From the NCBI GenBank assembly GCA_019057385.1, contig JAHQJS010000004.1, positions 1,234,539 through 1,298,538 of the forward strand: DNA of 64,000 nt, in the 5' to 3' direction. Source of the stretch: Candidatus Borrarchaeum weybense. Lineage in GTDB: Archaea; Asgardarchaeota; Sifarchaeia; Borrarchaeales; Borrarchaeaceae. The notes beneath the pieces were generated by a model. That model saw nothing but the letters and a program-made list of their open reading frames with translations, was not told where the DNA came from and made no database searches. Positions 33,687-43,427 of this stretch are shown here, piece after piece. The position numbers and the translations under genes were made by a program. Position 1 is the stretch's first letter. Each line of letters begins with the position of its first letter.

Positions 33687-36557
33687 TTGCCAAAGAATGA
33701 AATTGTAGTAGTCGGAGCCCGGATGCACAATCTCAAGGATATCACAGTTAGGATACCCAGAGATAAATTTGTGGTTATTACGGGTATTAGTGGATCTGGC
33801 AAATCTTCTCTAGCTTTTGATACGATCTATGCCGAAGGACAACGTCGTTATATAGAATCTCTAAGCTCGTATGCTCGCCAATTTCTAGGACAAATGGATA
33901 AACCAGATGTAGACCACATTGATGGCTTATCACCAGCGATTTCGATTGAACAAAGGCCTGCGTCAGCTAATCCTCGTAGTACTGTAGGTACTGTAACCGA
34001 GATTTATGATTATTTAAGGCTCTTATTCGCCAGAATCGGAATCCCACACTGCCCAAAATGTGGAAAACTAATTGAAAAGCAAACAGTAGACCAAATGGTG
34101 GAGCATGTTCTAAAACTTTCCAAAGAAACACAAACAAAAATACTTGTTCTTACTCCTATAGTCAGTGGCAGAAAAGGAACTCACGAAAAGGTATTTAAGA
34201 ACGCGAAAAAAGAAGGCTTCGTTAGAGTACGAGTTGATGGCGAAATTCTGTCATTAGATGAAGATATTAAACTAGATAAGAACAAAAAGCATTCAATTGA
34301 GATAGTTGTAGATCGTCTTGTTCTGAAACCTGGCATACGCAAACGCCTTGCTGATTCAGTTGAAACAGCACTTAAGATGTCAGGAGGTACATTATTTATC
34401 CATACTATAGAAACTAATGAAACTATCCCATATAGCGAGGACTTAGCATGTCCTGCGTGTAATTTAAGTTTTCCCGAGATTTTAACACCCAGAATGTTTT
34501 CATTTAACTCTCCGTATGGAGCTTGCCATGAATGCGACGGGCTAGGCTTCAAAATGGAAATTGATCCTGATTTGGTTATTCCCGATAAAACCAAATCCAT
34601 TATGGAAGAAGGAATTCATGGGCCAGTAGCGGCTTCAAATGAAAACTCCTATGCAGTACAAATGATGAAATCAATAGGAGACAAATACGGGTTTGATCTA
34701 GATACACCGTTTAAGGATTTCTCCGAAAAACAGCTTCACGTTTTACTTTACGGCACAAAAGGTCGAAAAGTTAAGTTTAAAGTTTCGAGATATGATCGTG
34801 AGGTAGAATGGAATGGTATGTGGGAAGGAATCATCAATAACTTGGAAAGACGATATAGAGAAACACGATCTGATTGGATGAGGGAAGAAATTGAAAAGTA
34901 CATGAGTACTGCAGCATGCCCAGTTTGTAATGGCGATCGTCTTCGTCCTGAAGTATTAGCGGTTACAATCCAAGATAAGAATATTTCTGACGTTACAAAA
35001 CTGACAGTCAAGAGTGCAGCTATGTTTTTCGAAACTCTCAAACTTACAGAACGCGAACATCTAATTGCAGATCAAGTGCTAAGAGAAATCCAAGAACGTT
35101 TAGGATTCTTGAATAATGTTGGGATCGATTACTTGACCTTGGATCGTCAGGCAGGTACATTGTCAGTTGGAGAAGCACAACGAATCCATCTCGCAACACA
35201 GATAGGCAGTGCTCTCGTAGGAGTTTTATACGTGCTTGATGAACCTACAATCGGTCTTCATGCTCGCGATTGTTCTCGACTTATTAATACGTTGCTTCGC
35301 CTGAGAGATTTGGGTAATACAGTGCTTGTTGTTGAGCATGATCCAGAGACAATACTCTCTGCAGATTGGATAATCGATATAGGGCCAGGAGCTGGACTTC
35401 ATGGTGGTGAAATTGTTGCTGAAGGTCCTCCAGAGGCTATTCTTTCAAATAAAAACTCCTTAACTGGAAAATATCTGAGCGGAAAAAAAGTAATTCCAAC
35501 TCCTAAGAAAAGAAGAGAACCAAATGAAGAGTATTTATCAATAAAAGGGGCTCAGCAATTTAATTTGAAAAGCATAGATGTTAAGATTCCGTTACATGTA
35601 TTTACTTGCATTACTGGTGTTAGTGGCTCAGGAAAATCAACGTTAATCAACGAAATTCTTTATAAAACGCTCGCCAGACGAATTTATGGTTCAAAGGAGA
35701 AACCTGGAGTTCATAAAGGAATTGAGGGCATGGATTATATCGACAAAGTAATCCGTATAGATCAAAGCCCAATTGGACGGACACCTCGCTCAAATCCTTC
35801 GACATATACAGGAGTATTTACGCCAATTCGAGAATTATTTGCCAAAACGCCCGATTCACGAGTTAGAGGATATAAACCTGGAAGATTTTCTTTTAATGTC
35901 AAAGGAGGACGATGTGAATTTTGCAGAGGACATGGCATCATTAGAATAGAGATGCATTTCTTGCCAGACGTCTATGTACCCTGTGAAGTCTGTAAGGGTA
36001 AAAGATTTACACTTGAAACATTAGAAATAAAATATAAAGATAAGAACATCTCAGAAGTACTTGGCATGAGCGTTGAAGAAGCATTAGAATTCTTTGAGAA
36101 TATTCCTCAAATTCAAAGAAGACTGCAAACGCTCTACGATGTGGGACTCGGATACATTAAACTCGGTCAGCCTGCAACGACACTTTCCGGTGGAGAAGCA
36201 CAACGTGTCAAATTAGCGAAAGAACTTGGGAAGAAACCTACTGGTAAAACAATCTATATTCTCGATGAGCCAACAACAGGTCTTCATTTTGATGATATTA
36301 AAAAATTATTGAACGTCCTTAACAGATTAACAGATTCTGGCAATACGGTCATAGTCATTGAGCATAATCTCGATGTTATCAAAACTGCAGATTATATCAT
36401 TGACCTTGGTCTAGAAGGTGGAGATGGTGGAGGGATGATTGTAGCAGAGGGTACTCCTGAAGAGATCATAGGTGTGGAAGAATCGTATACGGGCCAATAT
36501 CTAAAAAAGTATTTAGAAAAACCTCAGGAATTAACAAAAACAGTAGTAAATCCTTAA
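33687..36557 (+). CDS. uvrA: Excinuclease ABC subunit A
   Basis: A 956-residue UvrA, full length. Walker A motifs are [10 protein letters not shown] and [10 protein letters not shown]; zinc modules include [22 protein letters not shown] and CEFCRGHG...CEVCKG; Walker B segments are [11 protein letters not shown] and [11 protein letters not shown]. The second signature is a standard [15 protein letters not shown], but the first reads [12 protein letters not shown] (near residue 491), with Val in place of the first Gly of LSGGE. It starts at TTG behind AAGGTG. With UvrC at 12.9 kb it supplies nucleotide-excision repair; UvrB is elsewhere. Confidence 0.96.
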   Translation: MPKNEIVVVGARMHNLKDITVRIPRDKFVVITGISGSGKSSLAFDTIYAEGQRRYIESLSSYARQFLGQMDKPDVDHIDGLSPAISIEQRPASANPRSTVGTVTEIYDYLRLLFARIGIPHCPKCGKLIEKQTVDQMVEHVLKLSKETQTKILVLTPIVSGRKGTHEKVFKNAKKEGFVRVRVDGEILSLDEDIKLDKNKKHSIEIVVDRLVLKPGIRKRLADSVETALKMSGGTLFIHTIETNETIPYSEDLACPACNLSFPEILTPRMFSFNSPYGACHECDGLGFKMEIDPDLVIPDKTKSIMEEGIHGPVAASNENSYAVQMMKSIGDKYGFDLDTPFKDFSEKQLHVLLYGTKGRKVKFKVSRYDREVEWNGMWEGIINNLERRYRETRSDWMREEIEKYMSTAACPVCNGDRLRPEVLAVTIQDKNISDVTKLTVKSAAMFFETLKLTEREHLIADQVLREIQERLGFLNNVGIDYLTLDRQAGTLSVGEAQRIHLATQIGSALVGVLYVLDEPTIGLHARDCSRLINTLLRLRDLGNTVLVVEHDPETILSADWIIDIGPGAGLHGGEIVAEGPPEAILSNKNSLTGKYLSGKKVIPTPKKRREPNEEYLSIKGAQQFNLKSIDVKIPLHVFTCITGVSGSGKSTLINEILYKTLARRIYGSKEKPGVHKGIEGMDYIDKVIRIDQSPIGRTPRSNPSTYTGVFTPIRELFAKTPDSRVRGYKPGRFSFNVKGGRCEFCRGHGIIRIEMHFLPDVYVPCEVCKGKRFTLETLEIKYKDKNISEVLGMSVEEALEFFENIPQIQRRLQTLYDVGLGYIKLGQPATTLSGGEAQRVKLAKELGKKPTGKTIYILDEPTTGLHFDDIKKLLNVLNRLTDSGNTVIVIEHNLDVIKTADYIIDLGLEGGDGGGMIVAEGTPEEIIGVEESYTGQYLKKYLEKPQELTKTVVNP

Positions 36558-36794
36558 TTAATAGAGTTTTTATTTAAAGATAAGAAAAAAGACGCGTTTT
36601 GATTTCTTTCAAGCATTGTCATAAAAAAAGTCTTCTCTGCTCGTTTATTTTTTTTATACAAGAGAGTACATTTTATATAAAATAAGGAAAGCATATTGCA
36701 TTCTGACTGACTTAAATTTCTATTAATTTTAAAGAGAGTAAAACGTATAGAGGAAATAAAAATAGGATCTTCCGAAGAACTAGGATTCGCCGAA

Positions 36795-37649
36795 GTGCTT
36801 AAGCTAACTTTCACGTATTGGGCGAGGAAACTTCCATATTTCATGCTACCTTATCTCTTAATCTCTCTGATATCGACCTTAATTATTTTTGGGACACTTG
36901 CTGCTGTAGGATTTGATCTCGGATTCTTGTTGGGCGTATCTTATGCGACATTCCTTCACCACATTCCTTCACTACCAATAGACTGGGAAACACAATGGCA
37001 AACAATATTACCTACAATGTTTGCGGGAATTGCAACAGCAATTCTCATAACAGCGTTCTTTAAACTGATAATTCAGGGAATGCTTGTTAAATATACTGCA
37101 GATTTACACCAAGGAGTTGAGAAGCCAAGTCTAAAAGATAGTTTCTCACATGCTTTGTCACGATTTCTACCTTTGCTTGGCGCTACAATACTAATGATAT
37201 TGATTATCCTAGGTATAGTAGTAGCAGTTGGAATTGGAATTATGCATGTGCTTGCATTAATATTTACATCAGCAGGAACAGGTAACGTACTGTTAATTAT
37301 CGCCGGTGTTTTAATTGTCCTGCTGATAATGATAGTACTAATTATAATAATCACTACGTATTTCAGGGTAATCACTCAGAGTATTATGTTAGAAGATTCT
37401 GGAGCAGTTCAATCACTGAAGCGTAGCTGGTATTTGGTAAAAGGAAGATGGTGGCTAACATTTCTCTTAGGAATCGTGATTGCTATTGTTACTGGAATTA
37501 TCGTTGCGATTGGTGGTGCGATTGCTTCTCTCGCAGATATTTTTATAGTATCTATGGTCATTAGCACAATTATCAACGCAATTATCAGTCCAATCGAAAT
37601 TATCGCATTTACGCTGTGGTTCTTCGATCTAAAAGCAATAAAGGGCTGA
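36795..37649 (+). CDS. Polytopic membrane protein, unknown
   Basis: A 284-residue protein with about six membrane helices. The paired pattern LTFTYWARKLPYFMLPYLL at the start and LKRSWYLVKGRWWLTFLLG later is typical of glycerophosphodiester-phosphodiesterase-like or DUF4013-type membrane domains; I cannot name the function. The GTG at 36795 is the first usual start codon, but the frame upstream (back to 36720) reads like protein, with KRIEEIKIGSSEELGFAEV, so translation may begin at an unusual codon upstream. It ends at a hairpin and T-run. Confidence 0.65.
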   Translation: MLKLTFTYWARKLPYFMLPYLLISLISTLIIFGTLAAVGFDLGFLLGVSYATFLHHIPSLPIDWETQWQTILPTMFAGIATAILITAFFKLIIQGMLVKYTADLHQGVEKPSLKDSFSHALSRFLPLLGATILMILIILGIVVAVGIGIMHVLALIFTSAGTGNVLLIIAGVLIVLLIMIVLIIIITTYFRVITQSIMLEDSGAVQSLKRSWYLVKGRWWLTFLLGIVIAIVTGIIVAIGGAIASLADIFIVSMVISTIINAIISPIEIIAFTLWFFDLKAIKG

Positions 37650-37660
37650 AGCCCTCTTTT
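37643..37660 (+). terminator. Hairpin and T-run at the end of the membrane-protein gene
   Basis: AGGGCT-GA-AGCCCT followed by CTTTTTC overlaps the stop codon of the membrane-protein gene. The stem with T-run resembles a terminator. Confidence 0.45.
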
Positions 37661-37706
37661 TCTATACAAAAATATATGTATTAGTTCTTCAGGTATAGCT
37701 GATGTT

Positions 37707-37893
37707 AGTGAGCTACCTCGCGCTAAAGCATCGAGGCTTCCTGCTTCTCAGACGGACTCGATCCCCTTGCGGGTTACGGAGGTCGTAGCTCCACAGGCTT
37801 AACATCCAACGCCCCGTAGGTACTCATAAACTTTATGAACAACAAATTATATAACTCCAACGCCATTCATCACCACGCAGAAGCGGTGGTGCT
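37707..37893 (-). mobile_element. Relict IS200/IS605 end with omega-RNA-like sequence
   Basis: Read on the minus strand, this GC-richer block contains AAGCCTGTGGAGC, then GAAGC and the hairpin CCTCG-ATGCTTTAGCG-CGAGG followed by TAGCTCAC, a layout typical of the right end of IS605-type tnpB elements (37716-37736). The opposite side has a hairpin CACCACGC-AGAA-GCGGTGGTG (37871-37891), a candidate left end. No transposase is encoded in the roughly 190 bp. A separate small palindrome GTTACCAGTAAC follows at 37904-37915. Boundaries are approximate; assignment is by structural pattern. Confidence 0.45.
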
Positions 37894-37949
37894 ATCTTGC
37901 TTAGTTACCAGTAACATGTCGAAAAAATAACTCTTAAGGAGGGATTAAG

Positions 37950-38357
37950 ATGGTTAATTTGCCAAAAGAAGTAAAAGACTTATTAGTTCCAGGCGCTGGA
38001 GCTGGAATTGTAAAAGCAATAGGTACAGCTGATTCTGAAGGTTCACCCCATACAATCATTACTGGGTCATTAATGGCCATTGATGATGAAACCCTAGCCT
38101 TCGGTGTAGTAGCGGCTAAAACAACAGTAAATAATTTGAAAACCACAAATAAAGCTTCAATTGCAATTTACAAGCCGCCAATGACTGGCTATCGTATCGA
38201 GAGCACATACAACTCTTTCCAAGACTCGGGATCTTTATTCGATAGTTTCTCGGAAGCGCTTAAAAAAAGGAATCTTCCGTGCAGTGGAGTTATACTATTA
38301 AAGGTAGACGGCGTATATGCATTAGGTTCACCAGAGCCTGGCAAAAAAATTGCATAA
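37950..38357 (+). CDS. Pyridoxamine 5'-phosphate oxidase-like FMN-binding split-barrel protein
   Basis: A 135-residue split-barrel protein: VKAIGTADSEGSPHTII is the strand pair that opens the FMN pocket, followed by DETLAFGVVAAKTTVNNLKTTNKASIAIYK, the typical KTxxNL...ASIxxY core. The C-terminus is shorter than that of true PNPOx. Members bind FMN, F420 or heme and act as reductases or sensors. ATG has a strong AAGGAGGG site. It follows the IS605 relic and is not linked to an operon. Confidence 0.75.
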   Translation: MVNLPKEVKDLLVPGAGAGIVKAIGTADSEGSPHTIITGSLMAIDDETLAFGVVAAKTTVNNLKTTNKASIAIYKPPMTGYRIESTYNSFQDSGSLFDSFSEALKKRNLPCSGVILLKVDGVYALGSPEPGKKIA

Positions 38358-38470
38358 CTACCAATTGTAAAGTATTTAAGAGAGGATTAAATGCGAAAAA
38401 ATATAAAAAAAATCAGAGGTAACACTCTAGTCTCTCTTACTATTAGATGGATGGATCTCACTGGTTAAAA

Positions 38471-38521
38471 TTAAACTTGTTCGAATTTTTTTTCTAATTC
38501 TAGAAACCGCACATTCAATTT
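38471..38521 (-). pseudogene. C-terminal scrap of a GbsR/MarR-like gene
   Basis: Sixteen codons on the minus strand read KLNVRFLELEKKFEQV then stop, nearly identical to the tail of the regulator at 40368 (KLNVRFLELEKKFEQNEG). The frame is not open upstream into a full gene. This is a leftover of a duplicated or recombined copy lying just past the aldo/keto reductase stop. Confidence 0.6.
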
Positions 38522-38530
38522 CTTTACTTT

Positions 38531-39523
<993 letters not shown>

Positions 39524-39551
39524 TCAAATTTTTTTACTTCATTTTCAAAAA

Positions 39552-40082
39552 TTATTTTTGCCATTTTTGTATCCATCTTTCGACTTCGCCTCTCGCATTT
39601 TTTGCACTTCCTCCATGAAAAGCAATTGCATTTACTACTTCTACTTTTGGGCAAAGCTTTGCAATAGCTCTTGCACTACTTCCAAGTCCGCTTCCTTCAT
39701 GTGTACAAAAAGGGATGATTGTTTTTCCTGAAAAATCATAAGATTCTAGGAAAGTGTATACTGCCATCGGCATAGTTCCCCACCAATTAGGGTAACCTAA
39801 AAATACAACTTTATATGCATCAATATCAACGACATAATCCAAAAGTTCTGGTCTTGCATTGCTATGCAATTCTTGTTTTGCCACCACAGTCGTTTCCGTA
39901 TAATCCTCAGGATATGGCTTTATCGTATCAATACGAAACAAATCTCCTCCTGTGATCTCCTTTATCATCTTTGCTATGACTTCGGTATTGCCAATTGGTA
40001 AATTTACAATTTTTCCACTTACGTAATTATTCCCTTTTCTTGAAAAATGCGCAATCAAATATTTCTTTTCTCTTGAATTCAT
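39552..40082 (-). CDS. Flavodoxin-family protein
   Basis: A 176-residue flavodoxin (Flavodoxin_4 type). Phosphate loop SRKGNN near residue 14, then NTEVIAKMIKEITGGDLFRID, the FMN loop LGYPNWWGTMP near residue 105 and CTHEGSGLGSS with FHGG at the C-terminal half. These proteins bind FMN and act as quinone or aldehyde-linked electron carriers. Together with the aldo/keto reductase downstream and the Fe-ADH remnant upstream, the locus appears to have been an aldehyde or stress reductase cluster controlled by the regulator at 40368. Confidence 0.85.
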   Translation of the reverse strand: MNSREKKYLIAHFSRKGNNYVSGKIVNLPIGNTEVIAKMIKEITGGDLFRIDTIKPYPEDYTETTVVAKQELHSNARPELLDYVVDIDAYKVVFLGYPNWWGTMPMAVYTFLESYDFSGKTIIPFCTHEGSGLGSSARAIAKLCPKVEVVNAIAFHGGSAKNARGEVERWIQKWQK

Positions 40083-40109
40083 CCCTTTGCACCTCTATTC
40101 AGTCAATAT

Positions 40110-40256
40110 TTACTTGACTTGAAATGCGCCCAGATTTCCAAATTCAGTTGCCTTTTGTGCCAAATATTTCAGTTTATCCTTTTCAACACCTGCTTCTTTC
40201 AAATTTTTGGGTATTTTTAGACTTGAATAAAATCAATCAGCTTGGAAACACCTTTT
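40110..40256 (-). pseudogene. C-terminal remnant of an iron-dependent alcohol dehydrogenase
   Basis: The minus strand reads IPKNLKEAGVEKDKLKYL, then QKATEFGNLG and FQVK-stop, the typical tail of Fe-ADH proteins (IPxxLKEAGI..., LAEKA...). Just upstream, KGVSKLIDFIQ continues the same alignment but in a different frame and with a stop, so a frameshift separates the two parts. The rest of the gene is missing. It is decayed or deleted. Confidence 0.6.
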
Positions 40257-40367
40257 TGAGGCATTATTATTCATTTTTTATTTTGAGCTAAAATAGAAAA
40301 GACTCTTTAAATTTTTTGAAGACAGTCATAAATAGTTATTCAGTTATTTAATTACTTTTTTTCTAAT

Positions 40368-40934
40368 TCAACCTTCATTTTGTTCGAATTTCTTCTCTAA
40401 TTCTAAGAACCTTACATTCAATTTCTGGATGAATTCATCAAGTTCCTTGTCGACGATCCTTATCCATTCAATCAGCTTATTTAATACTAAGAGCGCATGA
40501 TGCTCCCTCAAAGCTTCTTTAGACTTATCACTTAAAGTTTCACTCCAACGATTACGGATTCTTATCAATTCATCTAGCCTCGCACGTAACTTCATTGCAT
40601 TTTCTTCAAATTTTAGGACTAACAGTTCCAAAAACGAGGTGTCTTCAGCTTGAAACCGCCATTCACGGGAACCTGGTTCCCGACGCCTACCAATTAAACG
40701 CCAGTTTTCAAGTTCCTTAAGATTCCTTGAAATTGTTGAAGGATCGACATTAAATCTATCAGCGAGATCTTTTTGGAATAGAGGTTTATCAGGTGTTGTC
40801 AACACGCATAGCGCATAAATTCTACCTAGTAAAGGAGAACCACCCCAATCATACATTAAATCCTCAAAAAAATTAGAAATCTCTTCTTCTAACTTTATAA
40901 TATCTTCACTGTCAGCCTTCTCAGAACGAGACAC
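40368..40934 (-). CDS. GbsR/MarR-like winged-helix regulator
   Basis: About 188 residues. The winged helix shows LGRIYALCVLTTPDKPLFQKDLADRF and the recognition helix DPSTISRNLKELENW, then GRRREPGSREWRF as the wing. A long coiled-coil-like C-terminus (FEENAMKLRARLDELI, DKELDEFIQKLNVRFLELEKKFEQ) serves dimerisation. GTG at 40934 is preceded by GGGGG; TTG at 40949 is in frame without a site. A 28-bp palindrome immediately upstream is the likely autoregulatory operator. It probably controlled the reductase cluster beside it. Confidence 0.75.
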   Translation of the reverse strand: MSRSEKADSEDIIKLEEEISNFFEDLMYDWGGSPLLGRIYALCVLTTPDKPLFQKDLADRFNVDPSTISRNLKELENWRLIGRRREPGSREWRFQAEDTSFLELLVLKFEENAMKLRARLDELIRIRNRWSETLSDKSKEALREHHALLVLNKLIEWIRIVDKELDEFIQKLNVRFLELEKKFEQNEG

Positions 40935-40965
40935 CCAAAATTCCCCCAAAACTTCGATTTTTTAC

Positions 40966-40993
40966 ACGTTATATATGGTGCCATTAATAACGT
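40966..40993. promoter_or_regulatory. 28-bp palindromic operator upstream of the GbsR/MarR-like gene
   Basis: The outer arms ACGTTAT and ATAACGT and the inner arms ATGG and CCAT are symmetrical; 22 of 28 positions obey the dyad. It lies 17-45 bp before the regulator's start codon, so bound protein would cover the promoter. Confidence 0.5.
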
Positions 40994-41106
40994 TTTGTTA
41001 GTTTCACAAATTTCGCAAATTTAAAATATTTGAAAATCTCCTATTTACTATTAGAAAAATCTTCGCGATTTTGTCCTCCTCCTAGAAATGAATGATCGTG
41101 TTAATT

Positions 41107-41919
41107 ATGAAGAATCAGATACTTGGTTTGCTGTCTGATTTTGGCACCAAAGATGGCTATGTTGCTGCGATGAAAGGCGTCATTTATGAGATCAGCAGTG
41201 CAATTACAATAGTGGATATTTCTCATGATATTGATAAGCAAGACGTCCGACATGGAGCGTTCGTACTAGCTACAGCAGCACCATTTTTTCCAGATGAAAC
41301 TGTTTTTGTTTGTGTTGTTGATCCTGGTGTGGGAACCATACGAAAAGGGATTGTGGTAGAGGGAAAAGAACATCTCTACGTTGGTCCAGACAATGGGATA
41401 TTAATGCTTGCTGCTGAACATGAGGGGATTCAGCATGTCTACGAAATAACCAATAGAAAATACATGAGGCACGAAATATCTGCCACCTTTCATGGAAGAG
41501 ATATATTTGCTCCAGTTGCAGCTTATCTAGCCACAGGAACCTGCCCTGAAGAGATTGGTAAAGAGATATTTGACTATATTGTTTTATCGTGGACAAAAGT
41601 GGAAATAAAAAATAAGAAAATCTCTGGAGGAGTATTGCATGTTGATGGATTCGGTAACATAATCACAAATATAACCTTAGATGATCTAAAACAAGAAGGA
41701 ATTGAGTTTGGTGACGTATTAAATGTTCAGATCAAAGAACAAGTCAATAAAATTGCTTTTTATGAAACGTATGGAAAAACTCAACCAGGCGAATTTCTAG
41801 GATTAATTGGTAGTACTGGATTTTTTGAATTAGCAATTAACCAATCAAACGCAGCACACAAATTAGATGTATCTACAGGTGACATCATTACGATTTCAAG
41901 GAATATGCTCTCTCCCTAG
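41107..41919 (+). CDS. S-adenosylmethionine hydrolase (SAM hydroxide adenosyltransferase, DUF62)
   Basis: A 270-residue protein with all family landmarks: LLSDFGTKDGYVAAMKG at the N-terminus, VVDPGVGTIRKGI, VGPDNGI, TFHGRDIFAPVAAYLA and DGFGNIITNI. Homologues hydrolyse S-adenosylmethionine to adenosine and methionine, using water as nucleophile; they are homologous to fluorinase. The start MKNQILG is chosen by comparison with the family; an ATG 15 nt upstream is possible. The homocysteine/methionine operon lies just beyond, so the enzyme may help set SAM and methionine levels. Confidence 0.9.
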   Translation: MKNQILGLLSDFGTKDGYVAAMKGVIYEISSAITIVDISHDIDKQDVRHGAFVLATAAPFFPDETVFVCVVDPGVGTIRKGIVVEGKEHLYVGPDNGILMLAAEHEGIQHVYEITNRKYMRHEISATFHGRDIFAPVAAYLATGTCPEEIGKEIFDYIVLSWTKVEIKNKKISGGVLHVDGFGNIITNITLDDLKQEGIEFGDVLNVQIKEQVNKIAFYETYGKTQPGEFLGLIGSTGFFELAINQSNAAHKLDVSTGDIITISRNMLSP

Positions 41920-41994
41920 AAAACAAACGCCTAGAAAACCTATTAAAACAGAGAGTAGGTAATTAGAATATAAGGAAACTCACAACGAGGATGA

Positions 41995-42261
41995 ATGTTC
42001 ATGAAAGCATATTATCAAATTAAAGACCCTAGTTTCCCTTTAAAAGCTGAGATTTCGCTTGAAGAGTATTATGATAAACTTAAAGAAGAAGGTATCAAAT
42101 TTAACGATATTTATAAAGCATTTATGTTAGATGTAATGGATAAAGGAATAGAAAATAAAGATCTCCAGATAACTAAGGAAAAATCTCTTGCCAAACTCAT
42201 AGAAACGGTCAAGCAGGTTCCACAGTTTGAGACCAGTCTCAGGAAATTTTGGCTAGAATGA
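41995..42261 (+). CDS. Hypothetical protein, 88 aa
   Basis: A small helical protein, start ATG at 41995 or 42001 (GAGG upstream favours the latter). Reads AYYQIKDPSFPLKAEISLEEYYDKLKEEG-like (shortened here), then helices with DVMDKGIENKDLQI. No membrane or metal motif and no family recognised. It lies 75 bp downstream of the SAM hydrolase on the same strand and converges with the homocysteine operon. Confidence 0.55.
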   Translation: MFMKAYYQIKDPSFPLKAEISLEEYYDKLKEEGIKFNDIYKAFMLDVMDKGIENKDLQITKEKSLAKLIETVKQVPQFETSLRKFWLE

Positions 42262-42296
42262 AAGACTACTTTCTCAAGTTTTTGTGTAAAATGAGG

Positions 42297-43028
42297 TTAA
42301 TCTATCACCTGAACTAGGCGTGGAAGTTTTCCAGCACATCCTACATGCTCTCCACGAATAATTAAGACTCCTTTTATCTCTTTTATTGATTTCGCTACTT
42401 CTAGTCCGTTTTGTATGGATTTTTGAACAGATTCACCAATCACAGCATTGCATACTGCAGTGGCACAAGCATCAGCGATGGCTGCATTTTCAGCAAAGAC
42501 GCAGGCTGCATCTGCGCATCCAAAACTAAACGCATGTCCGACGGTAGCAGAACTTGTGCCAAGTCCAAAGGGAAAATCTTCAAACTCAAGTCGAAAGCCT
42601 ATTCGTCCTGAAATGGTCGAATTTTCACCAGCATAGATTCCTATTGTTATTGGAGTCGATACTGGTTCATTCATTCTCCCTATAATCTCGCCGCCGTTCT
42701 CAACAACAGCAATTTTACAGCCCTTTTTCGTCATCATTTCTTCGATAGCAAAATCAGCTAATGCTCCAGCAACTGCTGCCATAGGGCCTACATTAGCAAT
42801 TTTGGCGGCATGAGCCATTGCAAAAACTATTGGAGGTGCATTGTTACCGACTTCAACGGGAGAAAAAGAATGAAGAAATTCCTCGTGTTGTGCAATATAC
42901 GCTGATAGCTGCTCCCTGTGTGATCTAATCGCGGAAAATGCTAGATCAATAGCTTCGTGTGTATCAGTTTCTATGAAAAGATCTGATTCTCCGATTTGCC
43001 TTTTAACTTTCTTCAAAGAGAGCTGAAT
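42297..43028 (-). CDS. UPF0280 family protein (homocysteine biosynthesis, MA1715-like)
   Basis: About 243 residues. Family blocks: GESDLFIETD at the start, GPMAAVAGALADFAIEEM, VVENGGEI, GFGLGTSSATVGHAFSFGCAD in part (FGLGTSSATVGHAFS) and DACATAVCNAVIG. In Methanosarcina the UPF0280 member MA1715 is needed, with MA1821/MA1822, for homocysteine synthesis from aspartate semialdehyde and sulfide. All three occur here in a row. Its strong ribosome binding site AAGGAGGTGG sits 6-8 nt before an ATT codon at 43028, while TTG codons at 43073 and 43016 are badly spaced; ATT is the likely start, giving overlap with the gene before. Confidence 0.8.
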   Translation of the reverse strand: MQLSLKKVKRQIGESDLFIETDTHEAIDLAFSAIRSHREQLSAYIAQHEEFLHSFSPVEVGNNAPPIVFAMAHAAKIANVGPMAAVAGALADFAIEEMMTKKGCKIAVVENGGEIIGRMNEPVSTPITIGIYAGENSTISGRIGFRLEFEDFPFGLGTSSATVGHAFSFGCADAACVFAENAAIADACATAVCNAVIGESVQKSIQNGLEVAKSIKEIKGVLIIRGEHVGCAGKLPRLVQVID

Positions 43029-43423
43029 GAAATGCCACCTCCTTGCTTTAATATAATGGCAAATCGTGGGCAAGAATCAACGCATATCGCACATTGGATA
43101 CACTTACTTTGATTGATTGCGACTGAAAGATCCTCTTCATAGTGTATAGCTGTTGTAGGACAGACTGAAACACATGCTCCACAGTCAACACATAATTCGC
43201 TATCAAGTTCAATTAATGAGCCAGTGTGTACTTTGACGCCTCTGTTTTTGAAACTCTTAACAACATCATCTGCGACCTCATTAGGGACTTCAATAAGCAT
43301 TTCGCCACGGCGGCCATCTACATATGCACGCAGAATGTTGAGTAGAACTTTTTTTTCAAGAATCATAGATGCGAGAATTGGTTTTTCAAACAAATCAGTA
43401 GGATAATCAAGAAGAATTTTCAT
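43013..43423 (-). CDS. NIL-domain ferredoxin (homocysteine biosynthesis, MA1822-like)
   Basis: A 136-residue protein with an N-terminal NIL domain (about 1-70, LLNILRAYVDGRRGEMLIEV) and two 4Fe-4S clusters, CVDCGACVSVCP and CIQCAICVDSCP. This is the layout of MA1822, the electron-delivery partner of MA1821 in methanogen homocysteine synthesis. ATG has GGAGGTGA 6 nt upstream, and the gene starts 4 bp past the stop of the DUF39 gene, so the two are translated together. The 3' end overlaps the UPF0280 start. Confidence 0.88.
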   Translation of the reverse strand: MKILLDYPTDLFEKPILASMILEKKVLLNILRAYVDGRRGEMLIEVPNEVADDVVKSFKNRGVKVHTGSLIELDSELCVDCGACVSVCPTTAIHYEEDLSVAINQSKCIQCAICVDSCPRFAIILKQGGGISFSSL

Positions 43424-43427
43424 ATTT

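Noticed and set aside
36554..36844. A 96-codon leftward frame after uvrA
   Set aside because: Antisense to the likely N-terminal coding region of the membrane protein and without family signal.
37660..37949. Possible tRNA or other housekeeping RNA in the GC-rich gap
   Set aside because: No cloverleaf or GTTCRA T-loop could be built; the hairpins match IS605-type ends instead.
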